DNA of 35,472 nt, taken from positions 1 to 35,472 of IMG/VR virus record IMGVR_UViG_3300047322_000317; one strand, given 5' to 3'. The notes under the pieces are model-generated. The model was given only the letters and a program-made list of their open reading frames with translations, did no database searches and was not told the origin of the DNA. Shown piece after piece: positions 1 through 7,074 of the stretch. Both the position numbers and the translations under genes were made by a program. Each line of letters starts with the position of its first letter. The first letter of the stretch is position 1. Origin of the DNA: a virus.

Positions 1-408
1 GACATGGAGGCCCGCGAGGGGCTGCAGCCCGGCGACCTGCCGTTCTACCTCGCGGGGATGCACGCGCTCGACACGTTCGGCATCACGGTGCTCGGCGCGG
101 AGGAACTGGTGGACGGGGGCGCGTGGGCAGGCTGGGTCGATCTGCGCTGTCGGCTCCGAGGGCGCGAGCACCCGCTGGTAGTGGATTTCAAGACGGGCCG
201 CGCCGCCGCGTGGACCCCACTACAGTTGGCGGCATACGCCGCGCCGCAGACGGAGTATCACGACCGCGCGTTCATCGAGCTACTGCCGAGCGGGGCGCCA
301 AAGCTGACGCTCTGCCGGGAGACGCGAGGCGACCTGCGGAAGTGGCACGCGTGCGTCGCGGTCGCGCAGTTGCAGCTGGAACTGGGGGTCCCCGATGAAG
401 ACGACTGA
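1..408 (+). CDS. PD-(D/E)XK nuclease-like protein (5' end cut by window edge)
   Basis: The frame is open to the first base of the window, so the start probably lies upstream; the first ATG in view is at 4. Counted from that ATG, the protein shows the signature of Cas4/RecB-type exonucleases: G43-W-V-D46, then D61-F-K63-T-G, then a Q74-x3-Y78 motif. In the PD-(D/E)XK superfamily the Asp and the D-x-K residues bind metal and catalyse, and the Q-x3-Y motif is typical of the RecB/Cas4 branch. The expected activity is DNA end processing in phage replication or recombination, consistent with the helicase and RusA genes downstream. It overlaps the HNH gene by 14 bases. The family call is fairly safe; the exact role is not. 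Confidence 0.8.
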   Translation, partial: DMEAREGLQPGDLPFYLAGMHALDTFGITVLGAEELVDGGAWAGWVDLRCRLRGREHPLVVDFKTGRAAAWTPLQLAAYAAPQTEYHDRAFIELLPSGAPKLTLCRETRGDLRKWHACVAVAQLQLELGVPDEDD

Positions 409-871
409 CCTGCCGCTGCGGCTGCAGGAGAAGATCCAGCCCGAGCCGATGTCGGGCTGCTGGTTGTGGACGGGCGCGACGACCGCGCAGGGCTACGGGG
501 TGATCTGGCGCGACAGTCGCGTCGTGAAAGCGCATCGCTGGATCTACGAGATACTCGTCGGTCCTGCGTCAGAGAACCTGCACCATCGGTGCGAAGTGAA
601 GGGCTGCGTGAACCCGGACCACCTCGCGGCGATGACCTACGCCACGCACACGCGGCTGCACGCATGGCGCGAGACGTGTGGCCGTGGACACTCGATGGCC
701 GATGCATACGGAGGCATCACGTCGAACCGAACTTGCCGGGAGTGTACGCGGGCCTACCAGCGCACGCACCGAGCGGAGATCAACACACGTCGGCGCGAAC
801 GCTACGCGACCGACCCGGTTTATCGCGAGCAGATCCTTGCGCCAAAGCGCAGCACTGGAGAACCCAAATGA
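395..871 (+). CDS. HNH endonuclease
   Basis: 158 residues. The N-terminal half carries an HNH core: GCWLW at 21-25, H47-R-W, H63-H64-R-C66, C71, N73 and H76 in a CVNPDHL motif. This is the usual layout of phage HNH_3-type homing-like nucleases, where His is the general base and Asn/His bind the metal. A second zinc-type cluster follows (C95-G-R-G-H, then C114-x2-C117), leading into a basic helical tail that probably contacts DNA. It starts inside the end of the preceding nuclease gene, and its stop overlaps the next ATG (ATGA at 868). It may be a free-standing homing nuclease or a phage DNA-processing enzyme; the sequence does not decide which. Confidence 0.9.
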   Translation: MKTTDLPLRLQEKIQPEPMSGCWLWTGATTAQGYGVIWRDSRVVKAHRWIYEILVGPASENLHHRCEVKGCVNPDHLAAMTYATHTRLHAWRETCGRGHSMADAYGGITSNRTCRECTRAYQRTHRAEINTRRRERYATDPVYREQILAPKRSTGEPK

Positions 872-1569
872 GCGATGCCCTTGTGAAATTCCAACCCACC
901 ACCACCGTCGATCTCGCCGACGTGGCGACGTTCGAAGTGACTGGACCGGACACCGCAGAGATCGCGGTCGAGTATAGGGAGGGCTTGAAGCTCCTGATGA
1001 AGGAGATCGAGGCCGCGTACCGCCCCCATATTCAGCGGGCGTTCGTGTCGCACAAGGCGCTCTGCGACGAACTGAAGGCGCGGCTGCTGCCCGCGACCAT
1101 CGCGCTCGACGCGCTGAACCGCGCCATCGGGGGCTACGAGGTGGCGCGCGTGCGGGCCGAGGAGAAGGCGCGGCGCGACGCGGAAGCCGCCGCACTGGCC
1201 GCTGCCGAAGCGGCACGGGCGTCGGATGCCGAGGCCGCACGGCTGCGGGGGAACACGGCGCTGGCGGCGAGCATCGCGAGCGCGCCGGTCGAGGAGTTCA
1301 TGGCGCCGGTCGTGGTGCCGACGACGCGGAAGACCTCTGGTGTCGCGGTGACGGTGAGCTACGAGCCGGTGGTGGAAGACTTCGACCTGCTGCTGCGGTT
1401 CGCGCTGGACCCCGACAGCCCGCCGACGCTGCGCGCCCTGCTGGTGCAGCCCAACCTGAAGGGGCTGCAGTCGCTGGTCGATCAGCTGGGCGAGGGGTTC
1501 AACGTGCCCGGCGTGGCGCGCGTGATGCGGACCCCCACAGTTCGTAGCACGCGGACGGGGCGTTCATAG
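868..1569 (+). CDS. coiled-coil phage protein of a recombination-associated type
   Basis: 233 residues from the ATG that overlaps the HNH stop (ATGA). I chose this start because the frame further upstream lies inside the HNH gene. Residues about 40-135 are helical and rich in Ala, Arg and Glu, giving a long coiled coil. The tail has the pattern of a small globular domain: a basic ARKTSG-like approach, a VEDFD segment, a short helix with repeated Leu, and a final GVARV-type strand. Proteins with this architecture (long N-terminal helices, then an ipGV-like end) recur near single-strand annealing and recombination genes of phages. That resemblance is from memory and not tested. No catalytic motif is visible. 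Confidence 0.7.
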   Translation: MSDALVKFQPTTTVDLADVATFEVTGPDTAEIAVEYREGLKLLMKEIEAAYRPHIQRAFVSHKALCDELKARLLPATIALDALNRAIGGYEVARVRAEEKARRDAEAAALAAAEAARASDAEAARLRGNTALAASIASAPVEEFMAPVVVPTTRKTSGVAVTVSYEPVVEDFDLLLRFALDPDSPPTLRALLVQPNLKGLQSLVDQLGEGFNVPGVARVMRTPTVRSTRTGRS

Positions 1570-1675
1570 ATTTTGTGGCTTGCCCCTGACCGGGGCGACG
1601 ACCGAGAATTACGCCCGACGCGCCGAGTGGGGTCAGCGCGCCGGGTCTTTCCCTTTGGCACCGTGAGGTAGCACG
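1570..1675 (+). other. short non-coding gap before the small coiled-coil gene
   Basis: About 106 bases without a plausible gene. It holds a small CCCC/GGGG inverted repeat near 1584-1597 and a Shine-Dalgarno-like GAGG at 1665-1668, seven bases before the ATG at 1676. I see no convincing promoter or terminator. Confidence 0.4.
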
Positions 1676-1888
1676 ATGACGGCACAATCCTATCAGACCG
1701 CGCCCGAGCTTGCGAGGGAACACCTCGCCCTTTCTGAGCACGCCTTGGCCGAGGAGGTCGCCCGCTACCGCGAGATGCTCTACCGCAGCCTCGACGTGCT
1801 GCATGACACCCTCCAGTCGTTCGACACCCTGCAGGGCCGCTACGAGCGGCTGCTGGCCGAGAACCGCGCCCTGCGGGGCGTGTCGTGA
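1676..1888 (+). CDS. small coiled-coil protein, unknown function
   Basis: 70 residues, nearly all predicted helix, with heptad-like spacing of Leu, Tyr and Phe from about residue 18 to 65 (for example LHDTLQSF and LQGRYERLL). GAGG at 1665-1668 sits seven bases before the ATG, which supports the start. Its TGA overlaps the GTG start of the helicase gene (GTGA at 1885-1888), so the two are probably translationally coupled. It could be a helicase accessory or loader-like partner, but only its position suggests this. I do not recognise the family. Confidence 0.65.
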   Translation: MTAQSYQTAPELAREHLALSEHALAEEVARYREMLYRSLDVLHDTLQSFDTLQGRYERLLAENRALRGVS

Positions 1889-3195
1889 ACAAGCCGCTGC
1901 CCTCGGGCGACGACCTCTTCAAGCGCGACGCGTCCCTGACCTTCCGGGTGGTCGAGGACACCTACCACTTCACGGCGCTCGACGGTAACGTGGCGCTACA
2001 GATCGACCGGCTGCACCGGGAGCGCGGCCACCTCATCGGCGAGATCACCGCCCGCACCAGCCTTGCCGGGGCGCGGACGTTCGGCGCGGACGGCACGACG
2101 CTGTTCTCGACCCGGATCAACCTGATGTTCAACCGGGACAAGCGCGAGGTGGCCGACGCCTGCCGCCTCGCGGCGAACACCAGCCCGAAGGACGTGCGCT
2201 GGCCCGACTACATCGAAGACTTCTGCCAGCGCGTCATCGCCACCGAGAAGGCGGGCAAGCCGCTGCGCTGGATCCATGAGGTGCCGCGCCGGTCCACCGT
2301 GGACCGCCTGATCACCGTCCACGGCTTGCCGGTGCTGCTCGACCACCCGCAGATCCTCTTCGGCGAGTCGATGACCGGCAAGAGCTTCCTCGCTGCCGCC
2401 ATCATCGGGGCGCTCGGGCGGCAGGGGATCCGCACGCTGCTGCTCGACTGGGAGATGGACGAGAGTGTCCACCGCGAGCGGTTCGACGCCATGGGCCTGC
2501 CGCCCACCTTCGCGCACAAGCAGTGCGACGCGCCGCTCACCGTCATCGCCGAGGAGGTGAAGGCGCGCTGCATCGAGGAGCAGATCGGGTTCGTGATGGT
2601 GGACAGCATCAGCCACGCCTGCGATGGCCCGCCCGAGGACGCCGTCGTCGCCAAGAGCTTCTCGTCCGCGCTGCGGCGCATCGGGCGCGGGAGCCTGAGC
2701 ATCGCCCACACGCGCGCCGAAGACGACAAGACCGCGCGTGCCCCCGAGCGCCAGCGGCCCTTCGGCAGCGTCATCTGGCACACCAACGCCCGGTATACGT
2801 GGTTCGCCAAGCGCGTGAACCCCGGCGGGAGCCTCGACATCATCGACGGGATCTACAACCCGAAGTGGAGCTACACGCGGCAGACGCCGCCCTTCGGCCT
2901 GCGGGTCGCCATCACCCAGCGCCCCGATGGGTCGCTCGACTACGTCGAGGTGCGCCCCACCGCCCTCACCGACGAGCCGGAACTGGTCGCCACCCTCCAC
3001 ATCAAGGACCGGCTCAAGGTCGCCCTCGCGCACGGGCCGCGCCTCCTGCACGAACTGGCCGACGAACTGGGCAACGATGTCGAGTCGCTCCGCACCACCC
3101 TCAAGCGCGGCACCAAAGGCGACCGCCCGCTGTTCGTGCTCGTCAAGGGCGCCGATGGCACCGACCGCTGGGGCCGCTGCGAGCCGAATCGATGA
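1885..3195 (+). CDS. RepA-like P-loop ATPase / replicative helicase
   Basis: 436 residues from a GTG start that overlaps the upstream TGA. A Walker A motif GESMTGKS lies at 160-167 and a Walker B strand IGFVMVDSIS at 234-243, followed by a sensor-like SIAHTRAED at about 272-280. This is the RecA-like core of the AAA_25/RepA group, whose members form hexameric helicases or helicase-like ATPases in plasmids and phages. The first 150 residues have no motif I recognise, and the last 80 look like a small winged-helix-like region, possibly for DNA binding. Directly downstream lies an array of CCAGACA half-sites, which would suit an initiator or helicase-loading site. The ATPase assignment is strong; replicative helicase is the likeliest role. 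Confidence 0.87.
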   Translation: MNKPLPSGDDLFKRDASLTFRVVEDTYHFTALDGNVALQIDRLHRERGHLIGEITARTSLAGARTFGADGTTLFSTRINLMFNRDKREVADACRLAANTSPKDVRWPDYIEDFCQRVIATEKAGKPLRWIHEVPRRSTVDRLITVHGLPVLLDHPQILFGESMTGKSFLAAAIIGALGRQGIRTLLLDWEMDESVHRERFDAMGLPPTFAHKQCDAPLTVIAEEVKARCIEEQIGFVMVDSISHACDGPPEDAVVAKSFSSALRRIGRGSLSIAHTRAEDDKTARAPERQRPFGSVIWHTNARYTWFAKRVNPGGSLDIIDGIYNPKWSYTRQTPPFGLRVAITQRPDGSLDYVEVRPTALTDEPELVATLHIKDRLKVALAHGPRLLHELADELGNDVESLRTTLKRGTKGDRPLFVLVKGADGTDRWGRCEPNR

Positions 3196-3198
3196 GCG

Positions 3199-3374
3199 CC
3201 AGACACTGTCTGCCAGACATCCAGACAACTGTCTGGTGCCCTACAGCTGGGGTAGGTCAGACACTTGTCTGGCCGACACCAGACACCCGAACACTTGACC
3301 AGACAAACGACCCCCCCCTCTTTAGAGGGGGGTTTTGTCTGGTGTTGCCCCCACCGCCAGACACTTGCCAGACA
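3199..3374. repeat. CCAGACA / TGTCTGG half-site array (possible iterons)
   Basis: Twelve copies of CCAGACA or its inverse occur in 176 bases, allowing a change in the outer base. Plus-orientation copies start at 3199, 3213, 3221, 3257 (TCAGACA), 3279, 3299, 3357 and 3368. Inverse copies start at 3207 (TGTCTGC), 3230, 3266 and 3336. Three pairs form palindromes with one- or two-base centres: CAGACACTGTCTG at 3200-3212, CCAGACAACTGTCTGG at 3221-3236 and CAGACACTTGTCTG at 3258-3271. Spacing is irregular, so this is not a CRISPR. Clustered inverted half-sites after a RepA-like gene suggest binding sites of an origin protein or transcription regulator. Confidence 0.75.
3299..3342 (+). terminator. 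intrinsic terminator with an extended stem
   Basis: CCCCCCTC (3313-3320), loop TTTA, GAGGGGGG (3325-3332), then TTTTGT: a classic rho-independent terminator after the helicase gene. The flanks also pair: CCAGACAAA (3299-3307) with TTTGTCTGG (3334-3342), so two copies of the half-site motif form an outer stem around the terminator hairpin. The structure could work on either strand. Confidence 0.8.
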
Positions 3375-3385
3375 CTGGAGGCTTG

Positions 3386-3679
3386 ATGACCCTTCGCTCC
3401 GACCCGAGATGGCACCACCTTGTGACCGCCCGCACCTCCGGCACCCACGCCGAACGGCAAGGGCTGCTCGACCTCCACGCCTACTGCGACAACCCCCGCT
3501 GCAGCGTCCGCGCCGTCGAGGTCCGCGTGAAAGACTACGACGACACCCTGCTCGATGGTCCCGTCCCCAAGTGCCCGCTCTGCCAGCGTCCCCTGCTGCG
3601 GGGCTGGGAACCCGGCTACCCGGCCCGCATCCGCGTCAGCGTCGCCCCACTGCCCAAGACGCGGAAGGGCACCCCGTAA
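3386..3679 (+). CDS. small zinc-ribbon protein, unknown function
   Basis: 97 residues from the ATG at 3386. GGAGG at 3377-3381 lies four bases before it, and earlier in-frame starts would run back into the repeat array. Four cysteines in two pairs, C34-x4-C39 and C63-x2-C66 (CPLC), are laid out like a zinc ribbon; between them lies an acidic YDDTLLDG stretch. Many phages carry such small zinc proteins near replication genes, where they may bind nucleic acid or an RNA polymerase. Nothing here fixes the function. It is the first gene after the array and terminator, so it probably has its own promoter within or after the array. Confidence 0.75.
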   Translation: MTLRSDPRWHHLVTARTSGTHAERQGLLDLHAYCDNPRCSVRAVEVRVKDYDDTLLDGPVPKCPLCQRPLLRGWEPGYPARIRVSVAPLPKTRKGTP

Positions 3680-4042
3680 ACGCGGAACTTCGCCGCTGAT
3701 GCGATACTGCTCGGCGCCCCGAGGGGGCCACGGGGGTGGCTGGAGGGCTACGAAGCTCTTCGTAAGTGCCAGAGCAAACGAAAAGCGAAGCGCCCCCGCC
3801 ATTGAACGCTAGGTTGTCGGGTAAGGGGTAGGTGAGGGGTCGAGGGGTCGCGTTCAACCACGGGCAACGTCGTCGGTTCTAGGCCCATGTTCACTTGTGG
3901 GATTATCAACAACTTAGCGGCGGTGGGAAAGATTTCACAGTGTTCCATTCTGGTACGTCGCTGGCACGACTCATGTTAGGTGCTGGAAGTCGTTGCGTCT
4001 AAACGCCTTCGGAGTTAGGGTCAGATGCCCTAAGCGCGAAAT
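3680..4042. other. long non-coding region, possible origin or control region
   Basis: At 363 bases this is the longest gene-free stretch. From about 3885 to 4042 it is clearly richer in A+T than its surroundings. It contains TTATCAACA at 3903-3911, eight of nine bases matching the DnaA box TTATCCACA, and a tandem GAGGGGTC repeat around 3834-3849. I found no convincing -35/-10 pair, no tRNA and no credible reading frame. Its position just after a RepA-like ATPase and the half-site array, and before RusA, makes it a candidate origin or early promoter region. Confidence 0.45.
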
Positions 4043-4432
4043 ATGCAAAAGTGCCAGTGTTTCGTGCCCGGTCGCCCCGTCAGCCAAGGGTCGATGCGGC
4101 ACCTCGGGAAGGGACGCATGACCCACGACAACGCCCACCTGAAGGCGTGGCGCACGGCGGTCGGCTGGCAGGTCAGGGCCGCGCTCGGCAGTGAGCCACC
4201 GGCCTCCGGTGACGTGCAGGTGCGCCTCCGGTTCGTGGTGCAGCCTCGGCACGCGGGCGACGCCCCCGACCTCGACAAGCTCTGCCGGGCGGTGCTCGAC
4301 GCCCTGACCGGCGTCGCGTGGCTGGACGACAAGCAGGTCGTGGCCCTTGACGCCCGGCGTATCCTGCTGGGGCCAGACGCCCTCGCCAGCGACACCGAGG
4401 GCGTCGCCATCACGCTGGAGCCGCTGCCCTGA
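4043..4432 (+). CDS. rusA: RusA-family Holliday junction resolvase
   Basis: 129 residues, the usual size for RusA. The N-terminal strand with the FVPGRPVSQGS motif (7-17) is followed by a helix with W36, a beta strand (VQVRLRFVV, 58-66) and the active-site segment: D76-L-D78-K with D86 and WLDD-K at 93-97. In E. coli RusA, three Asp residues in this arrangement bind the metal that cuts four-way junctions, and the dimer resolves recombination or replication intermediates. In phages it commonly removes branches before packaging. It is the first gene after the long non-coding region. Its stop codon overlaps the likely CTG start of the next gene, suggesting coupled translation. Confidence 0.93.
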   Translation: MQKCQCFVPGRPVSQGSMRHLGKGRMTHDNAHLKAWRTAVGWQVRAALGSEPPASGDVQVRLRFVVQPRHAGDAPDLDKLCRAVLDALTGVAWLDDKQVVALDARRILLGPDALASDTEGVAITLEPLP

Positions 4433-4890
4433 TCTACGAACGCGAGGCCGACCGTATCGCCCAGCGCCAGCTGGTCGAAGACTGCGCGCGGACCTTCGGC
4501 TGCGTCCCGTGGCACCTCTCGACGCTCTGGCCCATCGACGCCAAGCTGGTGCGCGCCAAGGCGGTCGTGGGCACGCTGGAGGTCAAGCGCCGCAACGCGA
4601 ACCAGTTCACCTACCCGACATGCTGGGTCGAGGTGCGGAAGGTGGACGCGCTGCTGCGGCTGACGCCGGACGAGCGCCGCGCCGTGTTCGCCGTGCGCTG
4701 GAACGACGCCACCGGCTGGGTGCGGGCCGTGGTGGCGCAGACGTTCCCGGTGCGCCGCGTCTCGCTCAACGCCCCGCGCGACGAGGGCGACGTGGACGAC
4801 CCGGTCTACGATGTGCCGACCGACGTGTTCCTGCCGCTGCCCGTGCGCGAGCGCGTGGTGGTCGCCACCGACGACTGGAGCCTGACGTGA
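4429..4890 (+). CDS. small PD-(D/E)XK-like protein, probable CTG start
   Basis: The frame is open straight from the RusA stop. The first canonical start (GTG at 4549) would cut off a conserved-looking N-terminus, so I propose CTG at 4429, overlapping the RusA TGA; a GGAG at 4417-4420 lies eight bases before it. That gives 153 residues. Residues 2-9 (IYEREADR), D37 in PIDAKL and E51-V-K53 fit the D...E-x-K core of a minimal PD-(D/E)XK fold; a strand-helix end (TCWVEVRKVDALL) follows. I recall similar phage proteins beginning with a YER-type motif. Activity as a nuclease is inferred. The start codon is the least certain part. Confidence 0.62.
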   Translation: MIYEREADRIAQRQLVEDCARTFGCVPWHLSTLWPIDAKLVRAKAVVGTLEVKRRNANQFTYPTCWVEVRKVDALLRLTPDERRAVFAVRWNDATGWVRAVVAQTFPVRRVSLNAPRDEGDVDDPVYDVPTDVFLPLPVRERVVVATDDWSLT

Positions 4891-5411
4891 TGCCCTCGAC
4901 CGAACCGTTCGACCTCATCAGCGAGCCGGACCACGCGAGCGACGACCTGCGCGACCAGCTGCAGCAGTATGTGCTGGCGGCGGCGCTGGCCGGGCCGCGC
5001 GAGAAGGTGATGCTGCCGTCGCAGGAACTGCACGCCATCGCGGGCGAGGCGCTCGACCTCGTCCAGCAGCTGCTGCTGCTGCGGCGGTGCCTGATTGTGC
5101 TGATGCAGTCGCAGGGGATGGAGGCGCTGGCGCTGCCGTTTGCGGCGACGGTGCTGGCGAGTGCGGTGCCGCTGCGGGTGAAGCACGACCCCCGCGCGCT
5201 GCCGGACCTGCTGCAGCTGCTGCTGCCGGGCGAGGGGCTGGTGACGGTGTCGAGCAGCGCGTATCGGTCGGCGCCGGACGGGTTCGACAGCGAGGGCGAG
5301 ACGGAGAACCGGCGGCTGCGGGCGGCGCTGGGGCGGGCACGGGAGGCGCTGGTGAATCAGGAGGGGCGGGACACGGTGCTGGCGCTGATCGACGTGACGC
5401 TGCGGCGGTGA
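4890..5411 (+). CDS. helical phage protein of unknown function
   Basis: 173 residues from an ATG overlapping the upstream stop (TGATG at 4888-4892). It is Leu-rich and helical: about residues 30-100 hold several hydrophobic helices (for example DLVQQLLLLRRCLIVLMQ), but charged residues are interspersed, so a soluble helical bundle is likelier than a membrane protein. The second half has a GEG turn, a Ser-rich link and an acidic/basic helix to the end. I recognise no family. Its neighbours are the RusA/nuclease genes before it and a lipoprotein after it. Confidence 0.65.
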   Translation: MPSTEPFDLISEPDHASDDLRDQLQQYVLAAALAGPREKVMLPSQELHAIAGEALDLVQQLLLLRRCLIVLMQSQGMEALALPFAATVLASAVPLRVKHDPRALPDLLQLLLPGEGLVTVSSSAYRSAPDGFDSEGETENRRLRAALGRAREALVNQEGRDTVLALIDVTLRR

Positions 5412-5419
5412 GTGCTACC

Positions 5420-5833
5420 ATGCGCCGCATGAAGCCGCTGCTCGTCCTGCTGGCCGTACTGGCGCTGGGGTGCTCGTCGGACGGGCAGGGCGGGCTGCGG
5501 GATCCGGTGACCCCGGCGCCGACGCCGCTGCCTGCGCCCGTGCCGAGGACGATCCGGGTGGATTACCGCGTGACCGGCACCATCCCGGCGACGGAGATTA
5601 CCTACTTCAGTTCGGCGCAGGGGACGACGCAAGTGCGGACGGACCTGCCGTGGGCGATCAGCTACACGACGACGGACCTGCACCCGTTCCTCTACCTCGC
5701 CGCTGAGACACCCGTGTCGAACTTCATCGACGGGTCGCTGACGGTGCAGGTCTTTGTCGATGGCGTGCTGTTCCGCGAGGCGCGCGGCTCGGGCTTCACC
5801 ATCGCGGTGGCCGCGAGCGGAGAGGTGCCGTGA
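5420..5833 (+). CDS. MmpS-like lipoprotein
   Basis: 137 residues; an in-frame ATG at 5429 could give 134. A short basic start, a Leu/Val-rich stretch and LALGC ending at C18 form a lipoprotein signal, followed by a Pro-rich linker. The mature domain (about 42-137) reads like the small beta-sandwich of mycobacterial MmpS proteins: an opening YRVTGT strand, EITYFSS, a TQV segment, DLPWAISY, hydrophobic LYLAAET, then VQVFVDGVLFRE. Phage lipoproteins often alter the infected cell, for example by blocking superinfection. Here the role is unknown and that idea is inference. The next gene encodes an exported or membrane protein, so the pair may work together. Confidence 0.6.
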   Translation: MRRMKPLLVLLAVLALGCSSDGQGGLRDPVTPAPTPLPAPVPRTIRVDYRVTGTIPATEITYFSSAQGTTQVRTDLPWAISYTTTDLHPFLYLAAETPVSNFIDGSLTVQVFVDGVLFREARGSGFTIAVAASGEVP

Positions 5834-6273
5834 TGCGACGAGGGCTGGCGACACTGGTGCTGCTGACGCTGGCGACGCCGGTCAGTGCGGGGCCGCTGCT
5901 GGACAGCGCGCGGCGGCAGTATGCGACGCCCGTGCGGGTCTACACGACGGAGATGCACTCGCCGCTGCTGTTCTGGACGGGGGCGACGCTGGTGGCGGGC
6001 GGGACGCTCGCGATCATCGCGTCGCTGACGTGGGCGCAGCAGAGCGACCTGACGCGGGAAGATCCGAACACGCGGCTGGGGCGCGACCTCGCGCCATGCG
6101 GGACGGACCCGGCGGTGACGCGGATGCCCATCGCCGACTGCAAGACGAACACGGGGCTGCAGGTGTTTGGCATCCTGACGAGCGCAGGCGGCGGGGTGCT
6201 GATGGCGGTGGGCGGGCAGCGCGTGCAGATTGTGAGCAGCCCGTCGCAGGTGGGCGTGCGTGTCCGCTGGTGA
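5833..6273 (+). CDS. exported or membrane protein, unknown function
   Basis: 146 residues from the ATG at 5833 (TGATG overlap with the lipoprotein gene); a GTG at 5830 would add one residue. A purine-rich GGAGAGG at 5819-5825 lies seven bases upstream. Residues 1-20 look like a signal peptide ending in VSAG. Two hydrophobic segments follow, around 45-68 (LLFWTGATLVAGGTLAIIAS) and 108-130 (a Gly-rich VFGILTSAGGGVL run), with a Cys pair (about 88 and 102) in the loop between them that could form a disulfide outside the cytoplasm. I know no family match. It sits in an envelope-directed pair with the lipoprotein. Confidence 0.6.
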   Translation: MRRGLATLVLLTLATPVSAGPLLDSARRQYATPVRVYTTEMHSPLLFWTGATLVAGGTLAIIASLTWAQQSDLTREDPNTRLGRDLAPCGTDPAVTRMPIADCKTNTGLQVFGILTSAGGGVLMAVGGQRVQIVSSPSQVGVRVRW

Positions 6274-6607
6274 CTGGCGCGAGCGGTGCTTACAGGCCGA
6301 GCAGGAGAACGCACGGCTGGCGGCAGACTTGAAACTCTACAAGGACAGGCTCGCAGCGGAAGCCGCAGAAATGCGAGTCTCGGAACTGGAAGGCGCAGTA
6401 GGCGTGCTGCAGAGCCAACGACACTACGAACAGGACCGCGCTGAGCAGGCCGAGCAGCAACGGGACGCGGCGCACGCGGCGCTGATGAAGTATGGGCGAC
6501 ACAACTCGTCATGTGCGATTCACTACCAGAACGGCTGGCCGTGTAACTGCGGCCTCGATGCCGCCCTTCCGCCTGCCCCCGCGCAGGAGACGGAGCGAGG
6601 CCGCTGA
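6260..6607 (+). CDS. coiled-coil protein with a C-terminal His/Cys motif
   Basis: 115 residues from a GTG that overlaps the previous gene by 14 bases. Residues 5-75 form a charged coiled coil with no membrane segment. The end carries H81, C85, H88, then W93-P-C95-N-C97-G98-L-D-A-A-L. This His/Cys cluster followed by CGLDAAL is a recurring ending of small phage proteins in my recollection and looks like a zinc site. The function of such proteins is not known to me. It lies just before the packaging genes, joined to the next one by a TGATG overlap. Confidence 0.62.
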   Translation: MSAGDWRERCLQAEQENARLAADLKLYKDRLAAEAAEMRVSELEGAVGVLQSQRHYEQDRAEQAEQQRDAAHAALMKYGRHNSSCAIHYQNGWPCNCGLDAALPPAPAQETERGR

Positions 6608-7074
6608 TGCCGGTGAAGCGGACGCGCGGGCCGGATCGCTTTCCCAACCGGAACCGGAAGCCTCGCAAGCCGCGCGTGCGGAGCATCGCGAAGGCGGTGG
6701 CGCAGGTGGCGGCGCTGACGACGGCGGTGGGCGACCTGATCGACAAGCACACGGGGGCGCCCAACGGGGAGCGCATCATCGAGGCGCTGGCGCTGCTGGC
6801 GACGGGGTCGCCGGAGCAAGTGCGGAAGTTCTTCGGGCTGACGCGGTGGCAGCGGCTGAGGCCGCAGGACCGGCAGGCGGCGCTGGTGGTCTTGGAGCAG
6901 CGGCGGTTCGGGAAGGTGGCGCAGGCCGACGAGGGGCCGGTGGAGCACGCGCCGACGACGATTGTGAACGTGTTCTCGACGGCGGCAGAGTATGAGTTCG
7001 TGACGCAGGCGCAGCCCAAGCAGGTGGGCAGCAGCCGAACACTGGAGGCCAAGGATGACGACCCCAAGCGGTAG
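6607..7074 (+). CDS. possible small terminase subunit
   Basis: 155 residues from an ATG overlapping the previous TGA. The first 28 residues are strongly basic (KRTRGPDRFPNRNRK and on), suiting DNA binding. The middle is helical (about 28-80), and residues 85-105 read PQDRQAALVVLEQRRFGKV, a pattern found near the ends of phage small-terminase-like proteins. The last 40 residues are polar and probably flexible. It lies three genes before the large terminase, the usual neighbourhood of a small terminase, which recognises the packaging site. The assignment rests mainly on position and general shape; the 7055-7399 gene is the alternative candidate. Confidence 0.42.
   Translation: MPVKRTRGPDRFPNRNRKPRKPRVRSIAKAVAQVAALTTAVGDLIDKHTGAPNGERIIEALALLATGSPEQVRKFFGLTRWQRLRPQDRQAALVVLEQRRFGKVAQADEGPVEHAPTTIVNVFSTAAEYEFVTQAQPKQVGSSRTLEAKDDDPKR

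Noticed and set aside
3199-3374. Possible CRISPR array
   Set aside because: The repeated unit is only 7 bases, occurs in both directions and has irregular spacing.
3192-3386. A 64-codon frame with overlaps at both ends (ATGA at 3192, TGATG at 3384) between helicase and zinc-ribbon genes
   Set aside because: It consists of the repeat array and runs through the terminator hairpin; the peptide is only the translated repeats, so I read the overlaps as chance.
3840-3895. tRNA-like T-arm hint (GGTTCTAGGCCC); the reverse frame reads GLEPTT, typical of tRNA shadows
   Set aside because: No paired T-stem, D-arm or acceptor stem can be formed; the T-loop lacks the required purine.
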